64,000 nucleotides of DNA, from assembly GCA_019448385.1 (NCBI GenBank), contig JAGTXO010000055.1, positions 62,001 through 126,000 of the forward strand, read 5' to 3'. The stretch comes from Diacronema lutheri. Lineage: Eukaryota; Haptophyta; Pavlovophyceae; Pavlovales; Pavlovaceae. The notes under the pieces were generated by a model that was not told where the DNA came from, ran no database searches, and saw nothing but the letters and a program-made list of their open reading frames with translations. How positions within the stretch are numbered: the first letter of the stretch is position 1; each line of letters opens with the position of its first letter. Both the position numbers and the translations under genes were made by a program. Positions 1 to 10,815 of this stretch are shown here, in pieces.

Positions 1-2522
1 CGCGGCGTTGCGCACTCGGGCGGAGCGCACGCGCCGTTGCTCGTCGCGCGGGCGGCCACGCCCGACGCGTCGCTGGTCGCGCTCGCGCGCGCGCAGCAGC
101 TCGGTGGGGCCGACGCGGCGCAGGCCGTGGCCGTCGAGGTGCACGCGCGCGCGCCCATTACCGTCGCCACCGCCGCCGAGCGGCGCGCCGCTCGGCGGCC
201 AGCGAGCGGCGCGCGCGCGCCGGCGGCCGGCAGCTCGCCAACCTCGTCGTCACGCCGTTCGGACGATCAGGGAGCAGCGCAATCAGTGAGGGAGGCACGC
301 GAGCAGCCAGACGGGTGCACGAGCGCGCGCGGCATGCTCCCCTCCCTGATTGCGTCCAACGGCTCGCCCGCCCCGTCGCGACGCAGCGCGGGCGTGCTCG
401 GCGCCGCCCTGTCCACCGCCACACGCACCGGCGCACACGCAGTGCCCGTCGACGCGACTGATGGAAGGCGCGTGCACCCGTCGTGCCCGCCCATTGTCGA
501 GGGCGACGCGCACGGCGCCGGGCAGAGCGGCATCCCGCATCCGCTTCGAGCCATGGGCGGTGCGATGGCCGACTACCCACCGTTACCGCTGGCCGACTGC
601 CCACCGTTACCGCTGGCCGACTGCCCACCGTTACCGCTGCACCTGCCGGCGGCGGCAGGTGGCGGCGGCGGTGGCGGCGCGGCGGCCGGCGGCGGCGGCG
701 CGGCGGCCGGCGGCGGCGGCGCGGCGGCCGGCGGCGGCGGCGCGGCGGCCGGCGGCGGCGGCGCGGCGGCCGGCGGCGAGATCGGCGGCGCACGTGCGCG
801 CGCGCGCTCGACGCCGCCGAATCCGCCCGACGCGGCGCTCGCATTCGTCGCCGAGCTGCTCGCGCACGTGGGCGCAGCGGAGATGCGCATGGGTAGCGTG
901 CCGCGCGGCGCGCGCCCGCTCGCGCGTGCCGATTCGGACGATGGCGGCGTGCCGCTATTTGCCGTGGAGTCGCGCGGGCCGCGCGCGCTCGGCCGCGCTG
1001 GCGACGGCGCGGACGGCGCGGCGCCGGCGGCCGCGCGTGGCGCGGCGGTCGCCGCGCACGCCACGGCGCTGCTGCTCGGCCTCGACGAGGCCGGCCGCAG
1101 CCGCGCGGTGCGCTGCGAGGAGCAGTACAACCGCATCGCCTTCTGGCCCTTCACGGCGCTCGGTCGGCACGCGCGGAAGAAGCGCGCGCGCAGGGCGAAG
1201 GGGCGGCAGCTCGCCCTCATCTGGCACGCGCTGCTGCAGATGCGTGTGCTGCGCGCGTGGCGCAACGCCGTCCTCTTTGACGCCGCCGTCCACACGAGCG
1301 TCGCCGAGCTGTCGGCGCTCTTTTTCAAACGCCTCGTCGCGCAGCTCATCGCCGGCTGGGCGGCGTGGGCGCACCGCCGGCGCGTGCTGCGCGAGCGCTC
1401 GGCGACGCGCGCCGCGCGCCAGCTGCGCGCGCAGCGGCTCGCGCGACCGTTCATCGCGCTGCGCACATATGGCGCCGCGCGCCTCGGCGCGCGCCGCCGT
1501 GCGCGCGCCGAGGACGCGGCGACGTACGCCTCCCTCTTCGCCAGCTGCTGCTCGGCGCGCAGAAGCTCTACCGAGTCGGCCGTCGCGCTGCTCGCATACG
1601 CCGTCGCGCCGTCGCCGACGCGCGCGGCTGGCGGTGCTTCGCACGGCGCGGGCGGGCGCGGCGACCTCGCGCGCTTCGCCCACCCGACAATGCTGCCCGC
1701 GTGGGGCTTTGCGATGGTCGAGGCGCAGCTGCGCAAGGTGGGGCGGCTTCGCGCGGCTGACACGCTGCGCAGGCGTCGCCTCGCCCCTTTGCTCCTCGCG
1801 CTGCTGCGCGCACACGTGTCCTACTGCCAGAAAGACCGCTGGTGCACGCGGCGTGGCTTTGCCCTCATCCTCCGCCGCAGGATGCGCCAGTGGGTCCTCT
1901 TTGTACTTCTCGCCCTCGCCGTTACTGATGGCGGGTGCGCGCAGCCGATGCGCGCAGCCGATGCGCGCAGCCGATGCGCGCAGCCGATGCGCGCAGCCGA
2001 TGCGCGCAGCCGATGCGCGCAGCCGATGCGCGCAGCCGATGCGCGCAGCCGATGCGCGCGCCGCCGCTGACGCGCGCGACACGCCGCGCGCGCGCGCTGC
2101 TGCCGCCGCCGCTGCGCTACGCAGGTACAGCGCGACACAGCGCCTCAGCTCGCGCGGCTTCTTCCTCACACAGAGGCACGCGCGGCTCGCGCTCGAGCGC
2201 GCGGCCGACGCAGAGGTTGGCGCGTCCGGTGCCGCGTCGCCGAGCGCGGCGGCGGCGCTCGCCGCGCGCGGGGGCCAAGGCGCCGACGGCGGGACGGACG
2301 GTGGCGGTGGCGACGGCCGCGCAGACGAGCGCTCCGCGTGTGGAGTGGCGTCAAACGCAGCGGCGTCAAACGCAGTGTCGCTCCACCTGCGCCAACGGCG
2401 GGACGCGCGTGTTCGGTTCGTCGCCGAGCACGCCGCGCGCGACGAGGACGAGGGTGCGTCCAAGGCGCTCGGCGTGTTTGCAAACATCGACATGCTTCTC
2501 GCCTCGGCCGCCGAGGCGCGCC

Positions 2523-2562
<40 letters not shown>

Positions 2563-4063
2563 GGGCTCGTCAGACGATGAGGAGCCGCTCGACCGCGACC
2601 AGCTCGCCGCCGCCTACCTCGACAGGGTGGCGCAGGGCAAGCGGCGCGCGGTGGAGGAGCGGCAGCTCGTCGTCGCGAAGCGCGTGCTCATGGCCGCGCA
2701 GGCCGCCGACGGCCAGCAGCTCTCGTGGGGCAATCAGGAGGCACGCGCGCGGCGCGAGCGCGACGTTGCGACGGCCATCCGCTGGGCGACTGAGCGGGAC
2801 GAGCGAACGATGGCTGCGCAGACGGCGCGCATTTTGCGCCTGCGCGAGCAGCGCGAGGAGATGCTCGTCGCCACGTACAAGCGCGTCGATGCGGTGCGCG
2901 CCGACGCGCCGCGCCCGCGCCGCGCGCCGCCGAGCGCCGCTCACGCGCCCTCCGCCGCCATCCGCCCAACCCCCGAAACCCTCACCCCCCCCCCCTCGCC
3001 TCGGGCGGACCCGCGCCCGCCATGCGGCCGCTGGCGCACGCGTGCGGCGGCGCGCAGGCGATGGGCGAGCAGCGCACGTGGCGGTGGGCGCGCGAGTGCT
3101 TCGACTGCCTTGCGCTCTCGCTGCGCATGCGCGTGGCGCAGCGCTGGGCGGGCAAGCGCGAGCTGCGCCGCAGGCTGCGCGTGTGCAAGCGGCTGCAGTA
3201 CCTCGATAGGGGGATGCCAATCTATTACGAGTATAAGCTCCGATGGAAGTGCTTCACCCATTGGCTCTATCACGTCGACGAGGCCTACCAGCTGCTTCCG
3301 CCGCAGCTCACGCTCGAGCTGCCGCGGTGCGCGCGCACCGCGGGCGCGAGCGCGCGCACCGCCGCGCGCACCGCCCGCCTGACGCGCCGCCGCCCGTCGC
3401 GCCGCGCGCGCGGCCGTGGCACGCAGCAAGCGCAAGCTGCTCGCAGCCTTCTCCGAGCTGCTGCGCGTCGGCGTAAGCGACGAGAGCCCGCACGCCGTCT
3501 TCTGCCGGTGGATGGAGTACACACAGACGCGCATCGCGCACCGCAAGATCTCGCAGCTGCTGCGCGAGAAATGGAGGCTACGCCGCGCGCACCTCTCCCT
3601 CTCCGCGCTCGCCGGCGTCATGTCGATCGACGCCGCGTCCGCGTACCGCTCCGCCTACGTCGTGCGCAAGAACGCGGCGACGCTCGACGCATGGAAGCGC
3701 AAGTTCCTCATGCCGCGCCTCGAGTCCGTCTGGCGACGCAGGCTGTGCGCGTGGGACGCGCGCACGCGCCGCGTGCGCGCGCGCGCGCCCGCGCTGCGCG
3801 CCGCGCTGCGCGCCTACCGCGCCGACGTGGAGGAGCGACTCGGGTACGAGAGCAAGCTGCTCTTCGCGTGGTCGATGCAGGGGCTCGTGCAGACGGATAT
3901 GACGGCGGTCGCCTTTGTGCCCACCATGCTCAAGCTGCGAGAGCGCACCGTCCTTGCCGCGCTCCGCCGGTGCGAGGCGATCGCCGTCGCTGCGGCCGAC
4001 GCGGACCGCGACACGCTGCTCGGAGGCGCGACCGGCGCGCCGCCGCCGCCGCCGCCGCCGCAG

Positions 4064-4097
<34 letters not shown>

Positions 4098-4468
4098 ATG
4101 ACGACGACGAGAGCGGCTCGGCGGCGCTCGCCTTCCTTGCGCGCACGCGCGCGGCGGTCCCGCTCCCCGTGCTCGGCTGGCGCGCTGTCGTCCGGCTGCA
4201 CCGCTGGGTCTTCTCCGCGCTCGCCGTGCAGCTCGTGCCGCTGCCGCCCGCCGCCCTTCGCGACGCGAGCGCGGCGGCGGCGCTGCGCGCCATCTCGCTG
4301 CCGCAGAGCGAGCGCTACTGGGCGCACATCCGCGAGCTGCTGAACGCCGCAAAGGACGCGTCGCGCCGACTCAACGGGAAGGAGCTGCTCGAGCGGAGTG
4401 CGCGCGCAGAGGCGGGGCCGACCACGCGCGACCGGAGCACGAGCCGGCCGGGCGCGCGCGCGCGCTGA
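1..4468 (+). CDS. Sfi1-like tryptophan/arginine-rich helical protein, 5' end outside window
   Basis: The reading frame is open from base 1, so the gene probably starts upstream; an in-frame ATG at 334 is the first usable one inside. Exons that keep phase are 1-1934, 2125-2893, 3058-3326 and 3427-4468, giving about 1337 residues in the window; all three introns start GTGCGC and end AG. The N-terminal third is low complexity, with three copies of an 8-residue unit (ADYPPLPL-like) followed by Gly/Ala blocks. The rest is long, basic and helical with recurring Trp-centred segments such as LRAWRNAVLF, GWAAWAHRRR, RWMEYTQTR and LDAWKRKFL about 25-40 residues apart. This spacing resembles the centrin-binding repeats of Sfi1 and related basal-body proteins (family knowledge); the assignment is an inference. 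It could instead be another IQ-like or HAT-like scaffold. The tail has Asp runs. It converges on SEM1. Confidence 0.55.
568..639 (+). repeat. 24-bp in-frame tandem repeat, 3 copies
   Basis: Three near-identical 24-bp units encode ADYPPLPL, ADCPPLPL and ADCPPLPL in the Sfi1-like gene. They are followed at about 655-775 by 15-bp Gly/Ala-coding repeats (GGGGA-type). Both are exonic and keep the frame. Confidence 0.85.
1942..2058 (+). repeat. 13-bp minisatellite inside intron 1 of the Sfi1-like gene
   Basis: About nine perfect copies of CAGCCGATGCGCG fill most of the 190-bp intron 1935-2124. A 13-bp unit shifts frame with every copy, so this block cannot be coding at all copy numbers, which supports the intron call. 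Confidence 0.9.
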
Positions 4469-4620
4469 CTCGCTCCGGCGCGGAGCCGCACCGCGGCAGG
4501 CTCGCGGTTAGCCAACGGCGTGGCGTACGCGCCCGTTCGTCACTCGTGAGTGTGAGCGCCCACGAGTGGGCCACCGCCACGGGTTTGGACCAACCGATCC
4601 AGCCGCACCGGCAGCGCGTT

Positions 4621-4771
4621 CACTCGGTCCTGACATGACGCAGAGCGACGCCAATCGGCGCATGCCCGTTGTCACACGATCCAGCCGCAGCGGGCAGCAC
4701 CCCGGGTGAGGCGTGCACTCGGTCCTGACATGACGCAGAGCGACGCCAATCGGCGCATGCCCGTTGTCACA
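4621..4771. repeat. Direct duplication of about 59 bp in the convergent spacer
   Basis: A 59-bp segment that begins CACTCGGTCCTGACATGACG is present at about 4621-4679 and again at 4713-4771, period about 92 bp. The link between copies (GATCCAGCCGCA) also occurs just before copy one, so this is a two-unit tandem. It lies between the stop codons of the Sfi1-like gene and SEM1. No gene is visible in 4469-4882. Confidence 0.85.
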
Positions 4772-4882
4772 CGACGCGCGCGTGACGTGCGCCGCCGCGC
4801 GGACCTCGGCGTCCGTGAGTGCCGACGCCCGACCAGGCGCGTCCGCTGGGCGAGGCCTCGTCGCCCTCGCCGCGCGGCACGC

Positions 4883-5203
4883 TCATGAAACAGGCTTCGC
4901 CAGCTCCGCGCGCAGCTGCTGAGTGAAGTCGTTCTTGGCATCATCCTCGTCCCAATCGTCCTGCCAGAGCTGCTGGTCCTCGGCGTCCTCCGCTGTCAAG
5001 TCCCAGCTCTCGGCTTCAAATTCCTCAAATTCGTCGTCCTCCTCGAGCATGTCCTGCGCGCGCGCGCGTAACGAGCGGCCGCGCGAGGCGCACGCGCAAA
5101 ATGTGCGGTGAACGCGGCGCACTCGACGCGCCCGCGGCCTGCGCGCCGCCGCCGCGCATAGCGTGCAGCGCACAAGGTCCTCCTCCTTCTTCTGGTCCGC
5201 CAT
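4883..5203 (-). CDS. SEM1: SEM1/DSS1 small acidic 26S proteasome lid subunit
   Basis: Two exons on the minus strand, 5174-5203 ([10 protein letters not shown]) and 4883-5053, join in phase across a 120-bp GTGCGC...AG intron to give 67 residues. The second exon carries the family signature: an acidic stretch [11 protein letters not shown], then [15 protein letters not shown] and the basic/helical end QQLRAELAK. This is the DSS1/SEM1 pattern of two acidic Trp-containing patches and a C-terminal helix, and the length matches the usual 65-90 residues. In other eukaryotes the protein serves the proteasome lid, BRCA2 and the TREX-2 complex (established knowledge). It is divergently paired with the F-box gene, so two ubiquitin-pathway genes share one very short spacer. 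Confidence 0.93.
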   Translation of the reverse strand: MADQKKEEDLVRCTLCAAAARRPRARRVRRVHRTFCACASRGRSLRARAQDMLEEDDEFEEFEAESWDLTAEDAEDQQLWQDDWDEDDAKNDFTQQLRAELAKPVS

Positions 5204-5287
5204 GGCTTCCCGAACGCGCCTGCCCCCTTTGAAATGAGGCGCGTCGCCAAGTTTTGGCGCCAAATTCGTATTCGTCTTCGCAAGGGC
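5204..5287. promoter_or_regulatory. Shared SEM1/F-box upstream region with perfect E2F-type palindrome
   Basis: The SEM1 start codon ends at 5203; the F-box frame has ATGs at 5234 and 5288. At 5252-5264 lies TTTTGGCGCCAAA, a perfect palindrome matching the E2F/DP consensus TTTSSCGC on both strands. If the second ATG is used, the palindrome sits in an 84-bp bidirectional promoter; if the first is used it is inside codons 7-11. A function in either gene is inference. Confidence 0.4.
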
Positions 5288-7189
5288 ATGCTGAGCAACT
5301 ACTTCCCCTCGACGCGGTCGGCGCGGACGGCAGTCGTCGGAGCGTGCACGCGCGCGCGCAAGAAGCGCGCGCTCGTCGACTCGTCGATACTCGCGCCGGA
5401 TATTGTCGTCATGGTCCTCGTGCAGCTTGACCACGTCGCCGACTTGATCAGCGCGTCGCGCGTGTGCACTGTGTGGCGTGCGTGCGCGGCGTTGGACCTC
5501 GTCTGGTCGCGCGGCTTCGCGGACAACGTCGCGCTGCGCGGGCGTGTCGAGGACATCGTGCGCACGCGCTCTTCTCTCAAGCAGTTTACTCTCGACCTCG
5601 TCCTCGGCCGGCCGCTACGCTCGCCCTGCTCGCTCTCGCCGGTCGACTTTGTGCTCGCCGTGCGGCTCGGCGGCGGCGAGCGCCACACTGTGCCGCTGCG
5701 CGGCGGCGGGGGCGGGAGCGCCGTCGCCACGTGCCCGGTGCAGCTGTCGAAGCTGCCTGTCGGATTTGCGCCCTTGCGCGCCGTGCTCTCGCTCAACGTC
5801 GACCTTGTCCGCTGCTCGGATGGCGCGTCGGTCGCGCTCGCAACAGATTGGGAGCACAGCGCTCGTGTCTACGATGACGGCCAGGGCGGCGCGATCAGCT
5901 GCACGTGGGACGAGCACCCAATCGACGAGCTGTCGGTTTTTACGGCGCACACGTACGCGCACCGCAAGGACTGCGACTTCGGGGCGCACAACTCGACTTG
6001 CCCGTGCACGCCGTGCATGCTCCAGTTGCCGCCCGGCGTCGACTGGGCGCTCGACTTCACGCCGATCGCATTCACCTTCCTGCCGACCGCCGCGCATAAC
6101 ATGGCTCGCCTGCCTCTTTGCGGCGCTGGCGGACTGCTCGACCTCTTCCACCATCTCGCCGACGCAGCGGTCGGCGAGAGGCGTGCCGATCGCACGCCAC
6201 GGGCAGCATGCGTGCTCTCGCCGCACGTCACGGGCGCGCGAGGCGGCGCGATGCTTCGGGCGCTCGAGCTCGTGCTCGCGCAGTCGGTGCTCAGCAACGT
6301 GCGTGACTTTCGCGACCTTGCGCCGAAGCTCGCCGCGCTCTGCCACAATGGCCTCGAGATCGTGCGCTCGGTGCGCACGAAGAGCTTGCTCGCGCATGCG
6401 CCCCCGCCCGCTCTCGACGCATCCGTCTCGCCTGCCGCGGGCCAGATCGCGCTCGCGCACGGCCGAGACGCGCGTGCACAGCCGGCGCGTGGCCGCTACG
6501 CCCCAGAGGACATCGTGCTGCTTGTCAAAGTCAGCGCACGCGAGCTCGCCGTCTCTGATCTCGAGTTCGTCGCGGGCGATGCTGGGGAGTACATGCGCAT
6601 TGATCTGACCTCAGCGCAGCCCGCTCTCAACTCGTCCTTCCTCGTTGAGCCGCGCGCGCGCATGTCATCGAGCGTGCGCGCGCGCATTTCGCTCCGCGTG
6701 CACGCGCTCTGCCGGCACGACGGGCACGTGCTCACCATCCTCGACGGAGAGGCGGCTCGCGCCGTCGCGGTTGCTGTCGACGAGGGCGAGCCCGGGTGGC
6801 GCTTCGAATTTGACGGCTGGTCCACGGGCGAGCGCAGCCGCTTCCACCCGCTGTGTCGCGTCGCAGCTTCGCTGCTCGTTGCGGACACGAGCGCGGGCGC
6901 GACCGACGACTTTGCCACACTCGTGACGCGCTTCTGCTCGGGCGGCTCTGGCATGAGCGCTCGCGAGCTGCACCTCTCGTTCCACGCGGGTGTGCCCTTC
7001 CACCCGGTTCCAGTGCCGGCGTGGACTGCTGCGCGCTCGTCCGCGCAGGTGGCCTCGCTCCTCGAGCGCGCCTTCCTAGCCGACCGCGGCCGCGAACACC
7101 GTCACGCCCACGAAATGCTGCGCGCATTTCCGCGCCGCCCATCACGCACAGAGTGTCACGTTTCCGCGTCGCTCGAGAGCTGCGGCTGA
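5234..7189 (+). CDS. F-box protein
   Basis: Intronless frame of 651 residues from 5234, or 633 from the ATG at 5288 (MLSNYFPST), which I slightly prefer because it leaves room for a promoter. An F-box lies at about residues 53-95: [19 protein letters not shown], then [19 protein letters not shown], with the usual Leu/Pro start and the Trp that packs on SKP1. The remaining roughly 550 residues are globular, with Cys/His-containing patches around residue 250 ([19 protein letters not shown]), but match no substrate-binding repeat I recognise. Expected role: substrate receptor of an SCF ubiquitin ligase. It is the divergent partner of SEM1. Confidence 0.75.
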   Translation: MRRVAKFWRQIRIRLRKGMLSNYFPSTRSARTAVVGACTRARKKRALVDSSILAPDIVVMVLVQLDHVADLISASRVCTVWRACAALDLVWSRGFADNVALRGRVEDIVRTRSSLKQFTLDLVLGRPLRSPCSLSPVDFVLAVRLGGGERHTVPLRGGGGGSAVATCPVQLSKLPVGFAPLRAVLSLNVDLVRCSDGASVALATDWEHSARVYDDGQGGAISCTWDEHPIDELSVFTAHTYAHRKDCDFGAHNSTCPCTPCMLQLPPGVDWALDFTPIAFTFLPTAAHNMARLPLCGAGGLLDLFHHLADAAVGERRADRTPRAACVLSPHVTGARGGAMLRALELVLAQSVLSNVRDFRDLAPKLAALCHNGLEIVRSVRTKSLLAHAPPPALDASVSPAAGQIALAHGRDARAQPARGRYAPEDIVLLVKVSARELAVSDLEFVAGDAGEYMRIDLTSAQPALNSSFLVEPRARMSSSVRARISLRVHALCRHDGHVLTILDGEAARAVAVAVDEGEPGWRFEFDGWSTGERSRFHPLCRVAASLLVADTSAGATDDFATLVTRFCSGGSGMSARELHLSFHAGVPFHPVPVPAWTAARSSAQVASLLERAFLADRGREHRHAHEMLRAFPRRPSRTECHVSASLESCG

Positions 7190-7529
7190 GCCGTCGCGAG
7201 CATGTGCTGGCACGCATGCGGCTCCGCACGCACGTTCGCAAAGGGTGCCTTGCACACGTAGTGCACAGTGGAGCGCACGTCCGCAAATCCTCCGGCGGCC
7301 CTTCGGCCGACCGGCTGTCGCTGAAGGAGCACACGCCGCCACGCAACGGGCGCGAGTATGCGCCGCGATCGCGCCTCGTGCCGCGCCGCACGCCACTGTG
7401 CCGAAGCAGTGCAAGAGCTCCACGCTGAGAGCGGGGCCCGGTCTAGGCGGCCGCTCCGCGCGCGCCTGTCGGCGGACTTCAAAGCGAGCCGCGCGCCTAT
7501 CGCTGCCTCACTCGCCACCGCCCAAACGC
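7190..7529. other. Convergent spacer, nothing recognised
   Basis: 340 bp between the stop codons of the F-box gene and RagA. It is GC-rich and has no repeat, RNA gene or conserved frame that I can support. Confidence 0.6.
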
Positions 7530-8495
7530 TCAGTACACGGCCATGCCCTCCTCGGGGAGCGCGCCTTGGGGTGCGGGCGAATCGAGCAGGTGCTGCAGCA
7601 GGTCCTCAAAGACGGCGCGCGCGGCCGTGAGGTTCGTCAGCGTCACGGCCGGCTGGATGCGCGGCTCGGACGTGATCACCATCAGGTACGTGTTCGAGGT
7701 GAAGCCCTCGATGAAGGCGGAGAAGGCGGCGTTGTGCACCTGCATCGACGCGAACTGCGCCTGCGTCTTGGAGCACGACAGCTTGAACTGCTTGATGATA
7801 TTCGAGATCTTCTCGAACCGGTGCGGGTCGGCATGCCCGCGCAGGATCGACTGCGAGATCACGAGGAAGGTCGCGCGCTCGAAGAGGACGAGCTCGTCGG
7901 CGCAGCAGGCAGTGCACAGCGCGGTGAGGTGCTGCTCGAGCCGCCCCGCGTTCGGCACGAGCGAGTAGACCATCGTGCTCCATGCTTTGTAGAGCGTCTC
8001 GTCCCAGATGGACGTCTGGAAGCAGTGCACGTCAAACTTGCCGATCCCGGCGGCAATCTTCTTAAGGTCGGCCTCGCGCTGGCGGAAGACGGCCTCTCGC
8101 CGCTCCTCGGGCAGCATGTCCATCTTGTGCACCATCACGAAGATGCGCGCGCTCGCCGAGTTGTGCTGCAGCGCCTCGAGGCATGACGTGAAGTAGTGCA
8201 CGTCCTTCTGCAGCTCGACCGACTCGATGTCGAACACGTAGATGAGCACCTGCACGTTGCGGAAGATGTGGTCGCGCTGCGACTGGAAGTAGTTCTCCAC
8301 AAAGTCCTCCTGCCCGCCGCAGTCCCACAGGTTAAGCACGAGGTTGCCGAGGAAACGCACGTGCGCGTGCTCGACATCGATCGTCGGGCACAGCCGCATC
8401 GTGTCGCGCGCGAGGTAGTTTGCAAAGATGATGGAGCGCATCGACGTCTTCCCCGCGCCCGACTTGCCCATCAGTAGCACCTTTTTGAGCGACAT
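7530..8495 (-). CDS. RRAGA: RagA/Gtr1-type small GTPase
   Basis: Intronless, 321 residues. The N-terminal GTPase core shows G1 [12 protein letters not shown] at residues 10-21, the switch region with the Rag-typical [13 protein letters not shown]3 [10 protein letters not shown], and G4 HKMD; there is no C-terminal prenylation Cys. A C-terminal roadblock-like region follows (residues about 190-310), as in RagA/B and yeast Gtr1. In other eukaryotes a RagA-RagC heterodimer on the lysosome or vacuole recruits TORC1 in response to amino acids (established knowledge). No RagC partner is in the window. The 62-bp gap to the divergent SRPBCC gene suggests a shared promoter. Confidence 0.95.
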   Translation of the reverse strand: MSLKKVLLMGKSGAGKTSMRSIIFANYLARDTMRLCPTIDVEHAHVRFLGNLVLNLWDCGGQEDFVENYFQSQRDHIFRNVQVLIYVFDIESVELQKDVHYFTSCLEALQHNSASARIFVMVHKMDMLPEERREAVFRQREADLKKIAAGIGKFDVHCFQTSIWDETLYKAWSTMVYSLVPNAGRLEQHLTALCTACCADELVLFERATFLVISQSILRGHADPHRFEKISNIIKQFKLSCSKTQAQFASMQVHNAAFSAFIEGFTSNTYLMVITSEPRIQPAVTLTNLTAARAVFEDLLQHLLDSPAPQGALPEEGMAVY

Positions 8496-8557
8496 CGCGC
8501 CTCCCGGCCGCCCTGCGCGCCGCTCTGCGCGCCCTTCGCGGGAAGGGAAGCGGCACG

Positions 8558-9553
8558 ATGGCGCTCCTCCTGCTGCAGAGCGCGGTGGCTTTCTGCTCGA
8601 TCGTCGAGTTGCGAACCACCGCGCGCGTGGGTGGGCCGAGCGTCTCGCCGCGCGCGCTGACCGAGTACCTGGCCACGCCCCGCCACTGGCCGCAGATCGT
8701 CCTCTCCTCGGTCGCGGTCGTCGGCGACGATGTCGACCGGCCGCTGCGGCGCGGCGCTCGGGTCGACGAGGTCTTTGGCGCGCCGCCGCTGCTGCCGCTT
8801 AGCGTGACGTGGACGTGCGAGTGCGCCGACGCCTCCGCGGGCGTGCTGGATGTGCGCTCGCCCGACGGTTTGGCCGGCGTCGCGCGAAACTGCCGGATGC
8901 TCTTTGCCGTCACGCCGGCGGGCGGCGCGTCCGGTGGGTGCGACGTGCTGCTCTCCATGTGCTACGAGCCGGCCTCGCCTCTCGCGCTGCTCGCTGTGCC
9001 GCTGCTCGCGGCGGACAACTGGCTCGCGCTCAACGTGCTGCTGCCCGCCGCCCTCACGCGCGAGCGCAGCGGCGGGGCGCACGCGATCGAGCAGGGTGGC
9101 GCGCGGCTGGAGCGCTTCCGTGGGTTGATGGGCGCGCTGTACGGCGTCGCGGGTGTCGCGCACGCCTTCGACTGCCTCGCTGGCCCGAGCGAGCTGCTGG
9201 CGCGGGCGGGCGCGCCGCCGTTCGCCGATCTGCCGCCTGCGGGCAAGGCCGTCGCACTGGCGTGGTGCGCCGCGGGCCCGGCGGCGTTCGCCCTTTCCCG
9301 GGCCGGCGGTGCGGCGGCCGACGCCGGATTGCTCTTGTACGACGCCACCGAGGTGGGCGCCGCTGCGCTCGCCGCGGCCGTGTGGCCCGGCGGAGGCTCG
9401 TTGGCGCCGGCGGCCGGCGTGCAGCTGGCCGTGCTCGCGTCGCGGCTCTTCGCGGCGCGGGAGCCGCGCCCAGCGGCGGCGAGCGGCTCGCGCGCCGCGC
9501 AGCCTTCGCGCCGCCGAGGCGCCGACCAGAGCCGAGAGCGGAGAGCTCGCTGA
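8558..9553 (+). CDS. SRPBCC-fold (polyketide cyclase/START-like) membrane protein, probably plastid
   Basis: Intronless, 331 residues. A hydrophobic start ([13 protein letters not shown]) fits a signal or bipartite plastid sequence. Residues 35-170 read like an SRPBCC domain of the type found in algal plastid proteins: [14 protein letters not shown] near the start and a Pro-rich strand turn [15 protein letters not shown]. Further hydrophobic segments in the second half ([43 protein letters not shown]) suggest a membrane-anchored domain. The Arg-rich tail is low complexity. Ligand and role are unknown; the fold assignment is from pattern recognition only. Confidence 0.55.
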   Translation: MALLLLQSAVAFCSIVELRTTARVGGPSVSPRALTEYLATPRHWPQIVLSSVAVVGDDVDRPLRRGARVDEVFGAPPLLPLSVTWTCECADASAGVLDVRSPDGLAGVARNCRMLFAVTPAGGASGGCDVLLSMCYEPASPLALLAVPLLAADNWLALNVLLPAALTRERSGGAHAIEQGGARLERFRGLMGALYGVAGVAHAFDCLAGPSELLARAGAPPFADLPPAGKAVALAWCAAGPAAFALSRAGGAAADAGLLLYDATEVGAAALAAAVWPGGGSLAPAAGVQLAVLASRLFAAREPRPAAASGSRAAQPSRRRGADQSRERRAR

Positions 9554-9575
9554 CCCGAACCTAAGACAAGTAGAC

Positions 9576-9657
9576 AACGATTCAAAAATATTTATTTAGA
9601 AAAAACATCCGGGGACTTCAAGAATATTTTGCGCATCTTTTTGGAAATCGTTACACA
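9576..9657 (+). promoter_or_regulatory. AT-rich island upstream of the 9658 gene
   Basis: About 80 bp of markedly AT-rich DNA, including AAAAATATTTATTTAGAAAA and a second run AGAATATTTTGCG, end at the ATG at 9658. In DNA this GC-rich such a stretch is exceptional and probably contains promoter and leader of this gene, or the 3' processing signal of the gene ending at 9553. Confidence 0.4.
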
Positions 9658-10701
9658 ATGGCCCATGTGCGAATCAGCGCGACGGTGGCGACGTGCGCCC
9701 TCGCGCTTGGGACACTCTGCGCCGTCATCGTTGTGTTCTCGCAAGTGTCTCAGAGACCAGATCATGCGGAGTACGACCACCACGCCACCACGCACCACCG
9801 GAACGCTCCCGCCTTGCTCCCCGTTGCCAGCGTGCGCGCGCCGGAGCGCGCCTGGGCCGAGCCGAACAGCGGCCGGCAGGACGGCGGCGCGCCGAGCTGC
9901 TCCGCGCGGCTGCAGCCGAATCGCGAGTTTACATGCGCTGAGAATGGCCATGCGGATTGCTCGCGGTCGGCGCTGCCGGTCAACATGACGGCGCTCTGCC
10001 CGCCCGAGAAGCTGCAGGACGCGTACCACATCGAGGCGGAAGGCGTGTGCACGCAGGTCTGCCTGCCGCCAGCGCTGCGCAAGGTCGCGGCCAACCACGG
10101 CGTGCGTTATGGGATGACATGCGTCGGTGGCACGCCGTTGAACCGCTGCACTCGCTTCTACTTGGCGGGCAGCCGCGCGGGTGTGCGCTACTTCACGTTC
10201 TTCTGCCTGGAGCCCTGCTCGGCGAGCGCGCAGGTGTGCAACGGGTCGACGAGCGAGTACAACGGTCTCGGTCACCGAGGGCCCGCGCGCCCGCGCTGGG
10301 CCGGTGATTGGTGGCCGGGCGTGCCGGAGGACGCGCTTGAGACGGACGAGCTCTTCTGCGCCGCGCGCAGGGCGGCCGTGCAGCCAGCGGCCGGAGCGGC
10401 GGCCGCGCCCGCCGGCAACGGCGCGCCGCGCGGAGGGCCTCGCCTGCTTGAGTCCGCGCCACCAGCCTTGGTGCGCGAGGTGCACGCGGTGGTGCCAGCG
10501 ACGGCGCCTCTTGCCAGTGCGCCTGCTGCCCACGCCGCTGCGACGGTCGCTGCGGTCAAGCCGGCGGTCGCGGACGCTGGCAGCCTGCCGCCCGCCGCGG
10601 TCTTTGCGCTCGCCGGGCCGATGCGCAGCAGCCGGCAGCAGCGAGGGCGGCACCATCGGTCGCACGAGCACCGTCGCCGACGGCTCGACCATCGCGTCTG
10701 A
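9658..10701 (+). CDS. Type II membrane or secreted Cys-rich protein, unknown function
   Basis: Intronless, 347 residues. A single hydrophobic segment at residues 9-28 (TCALALGTLCAVIVVFS) near the start acts as signal anchor. Residues 70-190 form a Cys-rich domain with about a dozen cysteines (SCSARLQ, FTCAENGHADC, ALCPPEKLQDAY, GVCTQVCLPP, GMTCVGG, RFYLAG, FFCLEPC). The last 120 residues are Ala/Pro/Arg low complexity. I do not recognise the family. It is preceded by an AT-rich stretch unlike other promoters here and converges on the SDR gene. Confidence 0.6.
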   Translation: MAHVRISATVATCALALGTLCAVIVVFSQVSQRPDHAEYDHHATTHHRNAPALLPVASVRAPERAWAEPNSGRQDGGAPSCSARLQPNREFTCAENGHADCSRSALPVNMTALCPPEKLQDAYHIEAEGVCTQVCLPPALRKVAANHGVRYGMTCVGGTPLNRCTRFYLAGSRAGVRYFTFFCLEPCSASAQVCNGSTSEYNGLGHRGPARPRWAGDWWPGVPEDALETDELFCAARRAAVQPAAGAAAAPAGNGAPRGGPRLLESAPPALVREVHAVVPATAPLASAPAAHAAATVAAVKPAVADAGSLPPAAVFALAGPMRSSRQQRGRHHRSHEHRRRRLDHRV

Positions 10702-10815
10702 TGAGTCCGTGTCAGTCACACTGCGGTACATGAGGTCAAGCCCGACGGGTGCGGCGGAACGGGGTGCGTGCATGCAACGCTGCGTGCGAAACGGGGGAAG
10801 ACTGCGCGACACGCC

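Noticed and set aside
350-3382. Very long plus-strand open frame of about 1010 codons overlapping the Sfi1-like gene
   Set aside because: It is open because GC-rich DNA lacks stops; only 2125-2893 is true exon by phase, the rest is Arg/Ala noise.
8471-9577. Long minus-strand frame opposite the SRPBCC gene
   Set aside because: Translation is almost only Arg, Ala, Gly and Gln; the plus frame has hydrophobic segments and a recognisable fold.
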